Assembly: GCF_900162815.1 (NCBI RefSeq)
Contig: NZ_FUGD01000076.1
Span: 1-64,000, forward strand
DNA length: 64,000 bases
Origin: Psychrobacter pasteurii
Lineage (GTDB): Bacteria; Pseudomonadota; Gammaproteobacteria; Pseudomonadales; Moraxellaceae
Reading direction: 5' to 3'
The position numbers were made by a program, and so were the translations under genes. Below the pieces are notes generated by a model. It saw only the letters and a list, made by a program, of their open reading frames with translations, had not been told where the DNA came from and made no database searches. The first letter of the stretch is position 1, and the number at the start of each line of letters is the position of its first letter. Of this stretch, positions 27,872 to 36,338 are shown piece by piece.

Positions 27872-29320
27872 TTAGACCACAACTTCAATATCATCATCGG
27901 CGAATGACTCTGTACGTGGCTTTAGCGCAGAGTCACTTCGGCCATTGTCATTTAGCCACTCTATAATCTGATAGTGAATCCGGCGGTCATATTGTAGGTT
28001 TAGGTGGTTCACACCATAGAAAACCGCTTTGCGCCCTTCTGGTACATACAGCGTATGCAGCTCTCCGGCTTCCCCTAACGCAGACTCGACGGTTACTAAG
28101 CCATCGCCTACCAAGTTTGTGGCCTTAGAGTCATATATCCCCTCGGCGATAGAGCCTGCAATGAAATAAGTTCTGACATGGCGAGGCAGCTTTGTGGGAT
28201 GACGAAATTCTTCTGGTAAGACATCGCGCTGTTTTAGGTATTTCCAGTCCTCATCACGAATACTGCCATGACGCAAATCAATAATGCCCGCACTGCGGAT
28301 ATTGCCCATCTTAGACAAGGAAGCGGCAAAAGGTACCTTACCTATAATGTCTAACAAATAATGACCTGTGCGCTCAAGCAATGCGCCTTGATGAGGGGTG
28401 CCTATAGTCACTAAGTTACCGGCTCGATCTATCCAATCTAGTCCTTCTTGCTCTGCATAAAACAGCGCACTACGAGCGACCAGCCCACCCATACTATAGC
28501 CCACCAAATCAATTTGGGTGATGTCAGGATTCTCTTCAACCAACTGCTTCATAATATGCGAAAGGCGGCGTCCATTTTGCGAGATACGCTTGCCGGTATT
28601 GTAGTCTAAATAAAGTACAGTCGACTGTGGTTGAGCCAAAGCAATATTCTCGCCTAAGCTATCGTCCTCACAAGGGTGCCAATTTAGATAGCTTAAAGCC
28701 AAGCCATGACAGAGCACAACTATTCGACCCGACAGCGTATTACCCAAAGGCTGACCATATCTATCATAAAGAGTCATGGGCACAGCAAGGGGGCTTTGTT
28801 GGTCAATTAAGTGATCGCCAATCATACCGTTAATGATGTTGACTCCCTGCTTTAAAGTATTAGGCAGTCGTCGATCATGGTAGCGTCTCAAGGCCTTACG
28901 AGCCACCTTGATATTGGTCTGGGTGATACCTGTACCCACTTTTTGTACTAAAAAGCGCATGCCATTGTAAAACTTACGGGTAAACCCATTTTGCCAACGT
29001 GCCAAAGAATCTTCATTAAAGCGGCCCAAAGGTCTAAGCAGCAGCTCTGAGTGTAGAGACTCCACAATTTCAGTGACTTCTAGCACACCAGAGGTCGCAA
29101 GATGCGTCAATCCCTCAAACACATCCCCTACTGTGAGTGGCGTACTTTTACGAGGGTTGCCCATGTCGGTAGCCGCCATCTTGATAATCTCTTCTTCATC
29201 AAGAATATCAAGCGTGTCCATCTTTTCATGGAGCTCATTTAAGAACACAGGACGAGAAGAGGTGATTAGATCACACGCCTCATATAAATTATAGCTTTCA
29301 ACAGGTTTTGGGTTAGTCAT
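27872..29320 (-). CDS. Alpha/beta-hydrolase, lipase/esterase-like (PGAP1-like core)
   Basis: A 482-residue protein with no signal peptide. An N-terminal helical region of about 190 residues precedes a hydrolase core that begins VVLCHGLALSYLNWHP (oxyanion region). The nucleophile elbow is DLVGYSMGGLVARSAL. ITIGTPHQGA is typical of PGAP1/triacylglycerol-lipase-like enzymes, and the late VNHLNLQYDRR probably gives the catalytic His. The substrate is unknown; a membrane-lipid or polyester esterase is possible. It is a single leftward gene between two terminators. Confidence 0.8.
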   Translation of the reverse strand: MTNPKPVESYNLYEACDLITSSRPVFLNELHEKMDTLDILDEEEIIKMAATDMGNPRKSTPLTVGDVFEGLTHLATSGVLEVTEIVESLHSELLLRPLGRFNEDSLARWQNGFTRKFYNGMRFLVQKVGTGITQTNIKVARKALRRYHDRRLPNTLKQGVNIINGMIGDHLIDQQSPLAVPMTLYDRYGQPLGNTLSGRIVVLCHGLALSYLNWHPCEDDSLGENIALAQPQSTVLYLDYNTGKRISQNGRRLSHIMKQLVEENPDITQIDLVGYSMGGLVARSALFYAEQEGLDWIDRAGNLVTIGTPHQGALLERTGHYLLDIIGKVPFAASLSKMGNIRSAGIIDLRHGSIRDEDWKYLKQRDVLPEEFRHPTKLPRHVRTYFIAGSIAEGIYDSKATNLVGDGLVTVESALGEAGELHTLYVPEGRKAVFYGVNHLNLQYDRRIHYQIIEWLNDNGRSDSALKPRTESFADDDIEVVV

Positions 29321-29376
29321 AATCAGATAGTGTAATTTATGATAGAGGCTTCATATTAGCCTGTCTTACCCATAAA

Positions 29377-29409
29377 GTAAAAACCTCAAGTGTTACATAC
29401 TTGAGGTTT
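29377..29409 (-). terminator. Terminator after phoX
   Basis: Perfect 11-bp arms AAACCTCAAGT (29381-29391) and ACTTGAGGTTT (29399-29409), with a T run on the minus strand, 50 bases beyond the phoX stop. Confidence 0.85.
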
Positions 29410-29458
29410 CTGTAGAGTTGTTATTATTTAACTAGAGTTTAACTGTTATTTTTAGTTT

Positions 29459-31492
29459 TTATTCTAGCTTCAACCCTAGATAACCGACGGCCGCCCCATA
29501 ACTGTCCTTATAGTGACGATTAATCAATGGCAGTACTTTTTCTGCCACTTTCGGGTTGTCTGCCAGTCCTTCACCTGGGTGCTGGAAGTTACTCATAATA
29601 TAAGTGAATCCATTTACCTCATCAATGGCATGTAAACCCGTTGATTCCGCACCAGCCGGCGTAGATAGTAGACGGCTTAGCTCATGAGTATCCACGTTAT
29701 AAGCCCATAAGAAGTTATTCACATGCGTTCCTGAGTCCTCACCGATAAATAAAGTACGCATTTTTTCAGAATACTTGATGTTATCAGGGCAGGATATTTT
29801 GTCAGGATGCGACTTATTACCTAGCTCATCGGCAGCGATGTCTTGGCCTGCTAAATTCGGGGGTACCGACATAGAGACAGGCACCCATTCTGAGTTAATA
29901 GGCATCGCATTGTTGATGGTTTTTTGTCCGCCACTTAGCTTATGAGCATAGACTGCACCCGACTTGTTTAGTGCCACATGCACGCCATGGTCGCCATACT
30001 TAACGGGGTCTACCATCGACTTTTCAATTCTAGCCATAGCGGAGTAAGCCACTTTGTCTTTAATATTGATTGTGGTGCCCTCCATTTTACTAAAGGCCAT
30101 CGAAGCGCCTTTTAAAGCAGCATAACGGTGGGTTTCTAAGAAAGCTGCGGCTTTTTCGGCATGTTTATTTTTGCTATTTAACTTAACCCAGTTTGGCTTA
30201 CCCCCAAAGTAAATTTTGGTATAGCTAGGGTCTTTAGGATCTTGGTATTTAACACTCATGATCTCTTCTGGCTTGAAGGTATTGGCCATTGCCTCGATTT
30301 CATTACTGGTGGCGTGACCTAGATGAATCCACTGCGTTGTAAACTCCCCTGTTCCAATCCCTTTTGCAGAAGTCTGTTTAACTTTGGCGACATATAAGTG
30401 GCCTGAAGATAGATCACGAGGCTTGTCTGCCACAAACATAAACAGTCCGCCGTTGGTGGTATCATCCCCCATTAGGGCAGTACGCTCATCGGGCATCATC
30501 TGAATTAATTCATGAGAAATACGGCCTAGGTTATAGTGCTTTTTCACAAAACCTGTGCCATCCGGATTGACGAAAACTTCTGGCATATGACCATAATGAT
30601 AAGGGTTGGCTTTATTCTGATCGCCATATAACGCTTTACTAAAATCAAGGAATTTACCATCATCCTCTCCTGCCAAGTTATGCGCATCCGGCTCATACTC
30701 TTCAGAAGACAAATGCGTTCCCCAGGGTGACAATGAAGCGCCACACGTAATCCATAAGCCATGAACCTTAGAGGTATCAATATTGTGGTATTTAACCAGC
30801 TTTAGCTCCCCAGTAGTCGGGTTTTGATCCAAAGTTAATACCGCAATCGGAGAAGGCAGACGACCCCAAGTGTCTTTGCCTGAACGGTCCATACTGGCAT
30901 ACTCAAACTGCACCACAGCAAATACTGGATTGCCTTTCACCTCAGGAACTTTTGCCCCTTTCACAGTGATTAATGAAGAGCCATCAGGACAGTTAGAATA
31001 AAAAGGAACAGGCTGACCGGCTGAAGCATCATATAGCGGTTTATTATGGATATCGTATAGTTGGCCGGCGCGTGTTGTTCCCCCAAGACCGTCTGGCACC
31101 ATGTCTCCGGTAATAAAAAATGGCGTATAGGCCAAATCATAAACTTGCTTAGACCCATCGGTAAAATCAGCCTGCATCTTTGAATCTACATAAACTGTAG
31201 CCATCTGCTCGGGATTATCTAATGAAGGCGCCTCCATGCCGATAAACTTGACCTGCTTTACCGCTTTGGTCATAGGCATCAAAGGAGTCGAAGCTGAGTT
31301 ACGGCTAACCTGACCCATCGATGAAGCTGTGGTACAACCTGCCAAAGGCAGCATGGGCACGCCAGCCAAAAAGGTTAAAACACTTCTGCGTGTGGCCGAT
31401 GTTTGTAAGATCTTATTGGCAGTATCATGAGACACACTATTCTCGTGACTATGCAGGTTAGCTTCTCTTGTTTTCTCAGCTACTTGGGTCAT
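29459..31492 (-). CDS. phoX: PhoX-type phosphatase (DUF839), Tat-exported lipoprotein
   Basis: A 677-residue protein of the PhoX/DUF839 family: calcium- and iron-dependent alkaline phosphatases that release phosphate from organic phosphomonoesters outside the cytoplasm. The N-terminus holds a twin-arginine signal (ATRRSVLTFLAG, R35-R36), followed by a lipobox ending in Cys53 (PLAGC). It should therefore cross the membrane folded and become lipid-anchored. Core stretches such as WITCGASLSPWGTHLSSEE and LMGDDTTNGGLFMFVAD fit the family. The enzyme activity was not tested; some DUF839 proteins are uncharacterised. The Pho box directly upstream supports a phosphate-starvation role. Confidence 0.88.
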   Translation of the reverse strand: MTQVAEKTREANLHSHENSVSHDTANKILQTSATRRSVLTFLAGVPMLPLAGCTTASSMGQVSRNSASTPLMPMTKAVKQVKFIGMEAPSLDNPEQMATVYVDSKMQADFTDGSKQVYDLAYTPFFITGDMVPDGLGGTTRAGQLYDIHNKPLYDASAGQPVPFYSNCPDGSSLITVKGAKVPEVKGNPVFAVVQFEYASMDRSGKDTWGRLPSPIAVLTLDQNPTTGELKLVKYHNIDTSKVHGLWITCGASLSPWGTHLSSEEYEPDAHNLAGEDDGKFLDFSKALYGDQNKANPYHYGHMPEVFVNPDGTGFVKKHYNLGRISHELIQMMPDERTALMGDDTTNGGLFMFVADKPRDLSSGHLYVAKVKQTSAKGIGTGEFTTQWIHLGHATSNEIEAMANTFKPEEIMSVKYQDPKDPSYTKIYFGGKPNWVKLNSKNKHAEKAAAFLETHRYAALKGASMAFSKMEGTTINIKDKVAYSAMARIEKSMVDPVKYGDHGVHVALNKSGAVYAHKLSGGQKTINNAMPINSEWVPVSMSVPPNLAGQDIAADELGNKSHPDKISCPDNIKYSEKMRTLFIGEDSGTHVNNFLWAYNVDTHELSRLLSTPAGAESTGLHAIDEVNGFTYIMSNFQHPGEGLADNPKVAEKVLPLINRHYKDSYGAAVGYLGLKLE

Positions 31493-31595
31493 TTTTTATT
31501 CCTTAAATTATTTTAATCCAGACTATCAAAGTTCATTAAAAAACCAGCTTTCAAAACCGCTTAAGTTAAACATTGCCCTAGCCTAATACAGTTAA

Positions 31596-31635
31596 GTGAC
31601 ACTCTGTTTAAGGTTTTATGACACAAATATGACAA
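31596..31635 (-). promoter_or_regulatory. Pho box (PhoB binding site) of phoX
   Basis: On the minus strand, TTGTCAT (31629-31635) and GTGTCAT (31618-31624) are exactly 11 bp apart. A third half-site GTGTCAC (31596-31602) is another 22 bp on, so all lie on the 11-bp PhoB phase. The known consensus is CTGTCAT repeated every 11 bp. TATTAG about 10 bases past the last half-site can serve as the -10 box. The site is about 105 bp before the phoX start. Confidence 0.75.
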
Positions 31636-31660
31636 AATATAAGGCGTCCGTTTGCCCCAT

Positions 31661-31695
31661 AAAAAAACCGCCATTAAAATTAATGACGGCTTTTT
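31661..31695. terminator. Terminator after the FAH-family gene
   Basis: Arms CCGCCATTAA (31668-31677) and TTAATGACGG (31680-31689) with one mismatch sit between A and T runs. Read leftward it lies just upstream of the Pho box and shields the FAH gene from phoX. Confidence 0.75.
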
Positions 31696-31725
31696 ATTCT
31701 AAATGCTAGAAAACAACAAAAGCGC

Positions 31726-32421
31726 CTAGCCTACATTGGCTTGCCATTGATGCTCTCCGAGCTTCAAGGTTAATTTATCGCCTGCTTTTAGCACTCCTAC
31801 CCCGCTTGGCGTACCTGTCATAATCACATCGCCAGGCTGTAAGCTAAACGCATAACTGATTTCGCTTAACAGCTCATATAGCGGAAACAGCATCAGCTCA
31901 GTATGGCCATCTTGCGTTAACTGCTCATTGATATACAGCTGATAATTGACCGCGCTAAAGTCTGCATAAGACTCAGGCTCCACCCATTGGGCAAGCACAC
32001 ACGACCCATCGAAGCACTTGGCACGCTCCCAAGGATGACCTTTGGCTTTTAGCTCACTTTGCAGGTCACGTAAGGTTAAGTCCAGTCCCAAAGTTACCGC
32101 ATCAATGGCTTTGGGCATCGCTTTTATTTCTTCGATTGAAGCCGCTTTCAGAGGAGCGCCAATACGCACACAAAGCTCAGCTTCGTAATGCACGTCATAC
32201 GCTGTGTCTCTTGGCACATCTATGATTTGACTGGCAATAAGTGAGTCGGTACCAATCACACTAGAGGCAGGTTTAATAAATAAAATAGGTCGTGTGGGAA
32301 TTTCATTGCCTAATTCCGCAGCGTGAGCTGCATAATTACGCCCGACACACACCACCTTGCCTAGGGGTAATTCTGGCTGAGTAGTATCGGTTTTAGAAAG
32401 GCTCTCAAGGGAGGTTGTCAT
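31726..32421 (-). CDS. Fumarylacetoacetate hydrolase family protein
   Basis: A 231-residue FAH-fold enzyme of the short YcgM/FAHD1 type. Typical segments: VVCVGRNYAAHAAELGN, LFIKPASSVIG, the metal-binding YEAELCVRIG (Glu-x-Glu) followed by an Asp in VTLGLDLTLRDLQ, and the C-terminal VIMTGTPSGVG. Relatives hydrolyse acylpyruvates or decarboxylate oxaloacetate. No pathway neighbours point to one substrate. Confidence 0.9.
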   Translation of the reverse strand: MTTSLESLSKTDTTQPELPLGKVVCVGRNYAAHAAELGNEIPTRPILFIKPASSVIGTDSLIASQIIDVPRDTAYDVHYEAELCVRIGAPLKAASIEEIKAMPKAIDAVTLGLDLTLRDLQSELKAKGHPWERAKCFDGSCVLAQWVEPESYADFSAVNYQLYINEQLTQDGHTELMLFPLYELLSEISYAFSLQPGDVIMTGTPSGVGVLKAGDKLTLKLGEHQWQANVG

Positions 32422-32498
32422 ATTAAATCTCTCAATTTACAGAAGCAGTGTTTTATAGAGGTTATGGCTGATAACTACATTATTATCCATGTTTAGAT

Positions 32499-32532
32499 AA
32501 AAAAACAGCCAGCATATCAAAATAGCTGGCTG
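32499..32532 (-). terminator. Terminator after the ABC permease pair
   Basis: Perfect 8-bp arms CAGCCAGC (32506-32513) and GCTGGCTG (32525-32532), with a T run on the minus strand, 23 bases beyond the last permease stop. Confidence 0.85.
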
Positions 32533-32555
32533 CTCATTATCTTAGATTCAGACCC

Positions 32556-33281
32556 TTAAGGAATGGTATTGCTTACCACTTCAGGGGGAACGTAGCTAGC
32601 ATGACGATTCATCCGCTTTTCTATCAAACGGAAGCTTAGCAAGACAACCCAAGACAATACTAGGTAAATAACACCCGCGGCAAAGTACAATTCAAAGATA
32701 GTATAAGTACGCGCACTGATGGTTTTGGCAATACCGGTAATGTCCATTAAGGCAATGGTCATAGCTAGCGAGCTGCCTTTTAGCATAAAGATAACTTCAT
32801 TACTGTAAGCTGGAATCATGATTCCAAAGGCACGAGGTAGAGTAATGCGTGTTAGCTTCTGCAAACGAGACATACCAATGGCATCTGCTGCCTCAAGCTC
32901 CCCTGGTGGAATAGATTGAATCGCCCCACGAATAATCTCTGCAGTATAAGCACTGGTGTTTAGAGTAAAGGCAATAATGGCACACCAAAACGGCTGCTTT
33001 AATACTGGCTCCCACAAGAAAGAATCTTTGATGAATTCAAACTGAGATAAGCCGTAATAGATGAGGAATATCTGTACCAGTAACGGGGTACCACGAAAGA
33101 AGAAGATATATAAAAAGGGCAATACCTGAATCAATTTATTGGAAGATAAGCGCAATAGAGCCAAACCCAAACCAAAAATAAAGCCCAGAATACCCGAGAT
33201 CACCACAAGCTTGACCGTTAGTGCGACACCACTTAGTAAGTCCGGTAGGTATGTGAAAATTACTTGCCAATTCCAGTCCAT
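32556..33281 (-). CDS. Polar amino-acid ABC transporter permease (HisM/ArtM type)
   Basis: A 241-residue inner-membrane protein with about five helices and the EAA-type loop ELEAADAIGMSRLQKLTRITLPRA that contacts the ATPase. The N-terminal half GVALTVKLVVISGILGFIFG is typical of the HisMQ permease family. It follows the partner permease with a 9-bp gap, so the two are co-transcribed and form the heterodimeric channel. Confidence 0.93.
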   Translation of the reverse strand: MDWNWQVIFTYLPDLLSGVALTVKLVVISGILGFIFGLGLALLRLSSNKLIQVLPFLYIFFFRGTPLLVQIFLIYYGLSQFEFIKDSFLWEPVLKQPFWCAIIAFTLNTSAYTAEIIRGAIQSIPPGELEAADAIGMSRLQKLTRITLPRAFGIMIPAYSNEVIFMLKGSSLAMTIALMDITGIAKTISARTYTIFELYFAAGVIYLVLSWVVLLSFRLIEKRMNRHASYVPPEVVSNTIP

Positions 33282-33290
33282 GTCTGCCCC

Positions 33291-34031
33291 CTACCCTTTA
33301 GCTGCATTAATTGATTGCGATACGTGCTGTTTCGCAAGTTTTTTTGCATAGCGCTGAGCAGGATTAGCCCGCCACTCAAGCCACATCATAAAGGCAGTCA
33401 CCACGATGGTAAGTCCCAAGTAAATAAAAGCAGCCGCCATATAGAAAGTAAAGGCTTGCTGGGTCGCTTGAGCCCCGCGCGCAGCATGATACATGATGTC
33501 TTTTAATCCCACCACTGAGACCAATGCCGTGTCTTTTAATAACACCAAAAACAGGTTACCCAGACCAGGTAGAGCCAAGCGCCAAACTTGTGGCACAATA
33601 ATGCGGAAATAAACCTGCATGGGTCTCATACCTAAGGCTTGCGCTGCTTCCCACTGCCCTTTTGGTATCTCTTGAATCGCCATTCTAAACACTTCGGTAG
33701 CATAAGCACCAAAGGCAATAGATAAGGCCAAGACCCCTGCTAAGAATGGACTAACTTCAACATATTCGTTATAACCGAACTTCTGGAGTACCGCCATAAT
33801 GAGCATGGAGCCGCCGTAGTATAAAAATAATACCAACAGCAGCTCAGGTATACCACGCATCGTCGCAGTATAAACCGTCGCCAGTTTGCGAAATATCCAA
33901 ATCTTAGAAAGTTTGGCAGTAGCCCCTAACAGCCCCAAGACCAAACCTATTGCAAGACTTGATAAGGCAAGTTTGATCGTAATCAACGAGCCACTAAGTA
34001 AGAGATGTCCAAAACCTTGCAAATCAAACAC
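33291..34031 (-). CDS. Polar amino-acid ABC transporter permease (HisQ/ArtQ type)
   Basis: A 246-residue partner permease. LSGSLITIKLALSSLAIGLVLG opens the family domain, and the EAA loop reads QWEAAQALGMRPMQVYFRIIVPQV. It heads the two-gene permease unit. A candidate -10 (TATAAT, 34203-34208 on the minus strand) lies about 170 bp upstream, past a terminator that closes the binding-protein genes. The permeases may thus be expressed separately and at a lower level than the binding proteins. Confidence 0.93.
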   Translation of the reverse strand: MFDLQGFGHLLLSGSLITIKLALSSLAIGLVLGLLGATAKLSKIWIFRKLATVYTATMRGIPELLLVLFLYYGGSMLIMAVLQKFGYNEYVEVSPFLAGVLALSIAFGAYATEVFRMAIQEIPKGQWEAAQALGMRPMQVYFRIIVPQVWRLALPGLGNLFLVLLKDTALVSVVGLKDIMYHAARGAQATQQAFTFYMAAAFIYLGLTIVVTAFMMWLEWRANPAQRYAKKLAKQHVSQSINAAKG

Positions 34032-34405
34032 GTGAGAAGCAACCTAAATAATGAGAGTAGAATAATCGACTATATACGAAACGGGATAGTAAAACTGAGT
34101 ACTCAGTAACAGTCCTAAAGTTGGGGCTGTCATCAAGTGTATTGAGCAACACTGAGATTAAATCGTATTTTACGATTATATGCAAACGGCGAATTTTAAC
34201 ATATTATACGCCAAATAGTTAAGTATATGATGAACCCAGTGTCTGCCTCAATAGGCAGCTGATGTCATTATGAGACCCACACTTTAAGACGTAATATTTT
34301 TCATCTGTAAAAAAAGCCTCACTGTATAGTGAGGCTAATTATTTAGTTCACATCTTATTTAATTAGACCCTTTACTTAGACGCTGCTAAATGAAAACATT
34401 TAAAA
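34032..34405 (-). promoter_or_regulatory. Permease promoter region between the binding-protein terminator and the permeases
   Basis: This 374-bp spacer holds the terminator of the third binding-protein gene (34309-34336). On the minus strand it has a perfect -10 TATAAT (34203-34208) within TTTGGCGTATAAT, and downstream a perfect inverted repeat AATCGTA (34161-34167)/TACGATT (34171-34177) that could be an operator or leader hairpin. The -35 is weak. Confidence 0.5.
34309..34336 (-). terminator. Terminator after the third solute-binding protein gene
   Basis: Perfect 9-bp arms AGCCTCACT (34315-34323) and AGTGAGGCT (34328-34336), and a seven-base T run on the minus strand. It separates the binding-protein genes from the permease genes. 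Confidence 0.9.
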
Positions 34406-35239
34406 CTAAGGCATTGGGAAATGCTTGTCTTTAATAAGGTCATAAGTGCCATTGGCTTTGATCGCAGCCAATGCAGTGTCGATGTCTTGCTTTAAGGCGT
34501 CTTGCTTACGCACTGCAATAGCAAAGTTGTCATCGATTTCAATGTCTGAGCCTTTAATTTCAAACGTTGAGCGGTTCTTAGTTAACCACTCTACAGCCGG
34601 TAATTTATCAGAGACCATAGCGTCTACACGATTAGACTCTAAATCCAAAAAGGCATTATTTAATGTGTCATACATTTTCATAGTGGCTTTTGGATAATTG
34701 GTTTCTAACCACTGTGATGAAATAGTCGAGCGCTGGGCTGCAATCTCACTGTTATTAATCGCATCAGCAACACCAGGATCAAAGTCGCTGTCTTTATTAG
34801 CAATAAATACCAAAGAGTTGGTGAAATAAGGCTCAGTAAAATCTACCTGTTCAGCACGCTCAGGGGTTACTGACATCGCAGCAATAATGGCATCATACTT
34901 CTTGGCTTTTAAACCTGGAATAATACCTTCCCAGTCTTGAGCTGTGATTTCACATTTTAGCTGCATCTCTTCACACAGAGCATTGGCAATATCCACATCA
35001 AAGCCTGCTAAATTACCTTCAGCATCCGTATAGTTAAAAGGAGCGTAGGCTCCCTCAGTGGCCACGCGTAATACCTTTTGCTCTGTATCTGTACCTTCAG
35101 CTACAGGTTCACTGGTATTATCTGCATTATTACAGCCTGCTACTAAGGCAGAAACAGACAGAGCAGTAATAAGAGTGATGGCCCCTTTCTTAAGACGACT
35201 GTGCGGTACGTTGCTGTGTGCTATTGGGCTTTTAAGCAT
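34406..35239 (-). CDS. Amino-acid ABC transporter solute-binding lipoprotein (third copy)
   Basis: A 277-residue type II periplasmic binding protein of the HisJ/ArgT/GlnH family. The lipoprotein signal ends at SALVAGC. The mature core begins VLRVATEGAYAPFNYTDAEG and includes the family motif GFDVDIANALCEEM, DWEGIIPGLKAKKYDAII and TPERAEQVDFTEPYF. A good ribosome-binding site (AAGGA, 7 bases before ATG) supports the start. Compared with the other two copies it has a longer N-terminus (about 16 residues before the hydrophobic stretch). Cationic or polar amino acids are the likely ligands. Confidence 0.92.
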   Translation of the reverse strand: MLKSPIAHSNVPHSRLKKGAITLITALSVSALVAGCNNADNTSEPVAEGTDTEQKVLRVATEGAYAPFNYTDAEGNLAGFDVDIANALCEEMQLKCEITAQDWEGIIPGLKAKKYDAIIAAMSVTPERAEQVDFTEPYFTNSLVFIANKDSDFDPGVADAINNSEIAAQRSTISSQWLETNYPKATMKMYDTLNNAFLDLESNRVDAMVSDKLPAVEWLTKNRSTFEIKGSDIEIDDNFAIAVRKQDALKQDIDTALAAIKANGTYDLIKDKHFPMP

Positions 35240-35423
35240 CCTTATGTCCTTATAAAATCTAAAAAAAAGCTGGTCTGAAATCTTATCGCCTTAACTGCCC
35301 TCTCAAAACCAGAGAGCAAGTTAAAGACTTACGACTTCAGCCAGCGATACGAACATCTGCCTTTCAGCAACAATGTTCATTTGTTATCTTGCTGTTTAGG
35401 GCTAAATACTACTTAATAACAGT

Positions 35424-36269
35424 CTATTGAGCAGTCGCCTCTTGAGCAGCAGCTGTGGTACTGGTACCAAAGTAAGGGGCTGAAATCTCATCGTACTTAC
35501 CGCTGGCTTTTAAAGCTTGCAGTGCAGTATTAAACTTGCCCGCTAACTCATCGCCTTTACGTACAGCGATACCCATAGTGTCATCACTATTAAACTCTTC
35601 ACCTTTTTGCTCAAACGCCTGACCTTCATCACTCATTAACCAGTGAGCTGCTGTAACTTTATCTGAGAACAGCGCACGAATGCGGCCTGAAGTCAGATCT
35701 AGATAAGCGTTTTCTTGCGTGTCATATAGGTTAAGTTTGGCTTTTGGGTGCGTCTCTTCAATGTATTGTGCTGCAATAGTAGCGCGCTGAGCACCGACAG
35801 ACACATCACTAAAGTCATCTTCTACGCTAACTTCATCGCCTTTTTTGGCCACTAAGATAAGACCGTTACTTAGGTACGGATCAGTGAAGTCTACTTTTTC
35901 TAGACGCTCAGGCGTGATTGACATACCCGCAATAATGGCATCGAACTTCTTAGCCTGAAGACCTGGAATTAGACCATCCCACTCTTGAGAGCTGATATCA
36001 CACTTGGCTGCCATTTCGTCACAAAGTGCATTGATTAAATCAATTTCAAAGCCAATCAATTTGCCATCAGCATCGGTATAGCTTAATGGCTTGTAGCTTG
36101 ATTCAGTGGCGATTCTAATGGTTTGCTCTGTGCTATCAGTATTGGCAGCAGCAGTTGCCTCACCAGCTTCTGGAGCCTCACTGCTATTACTACAAGCAGC
36201 AAGCATTAAGCCGGATAAAGCAACAGATAGTGCAGCCCATTTACTTTTTGATTTTATTGCAGTTGTCAT
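35424..36269 (-). CDS. Amino-acid ABC transporter solute-binding lipoprotein (second copy)
   Basis: A 281-residue binding protein with lipobox LMLAAC. The core IRIATESSYKPLSYTDADG, GFEIDLINALCDEM, DWDGLIPGLQAKKFDAIIAG and TPERLEKVDFTDPYL is clearly paralogous to both neighbours. It differs at ligand-pocket positions: S-Y-K-P-L instead of A-Y-x-P-F near the start. It ends in an Ala/Thr-rich tail (TSTTAAAQEATAQ) not seen in the others. It starts 69 bp after the first copy and 184 bp precede the third. Confidence 0.92.
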   Translation of the reverse strand: MTTAIKSKSKWAALSVALSGLMLAACSNSSEAPEAGEATAAANTDSTEQTIRIATESSYKPLSYTDADGKLIGFEIDLINALCDEMAAKCDISSQEWDGLIPGLQAKKFDAIIAGMSITPERLEKVDFTDPYLSNGLILVAKKGDEVSVEDDFSDVSVGAQRATIAAQYIEETHPKAKLNLYDTQENAYLDLTSGRIRALFSDKVTAAHWLMSDEGQAFEQKGEEFNSDDTMGIAVRKGDELAGKFNTALQALKASGKYDEISAPYFGTSTTAAAQEATAQ

Positions 36270-36338
36270 GATGTGATCCTAATTTTTACTGATAGTTGGT
36301 AATAGAGATTTTATTAATAAGACTACGACGGCTTAATC

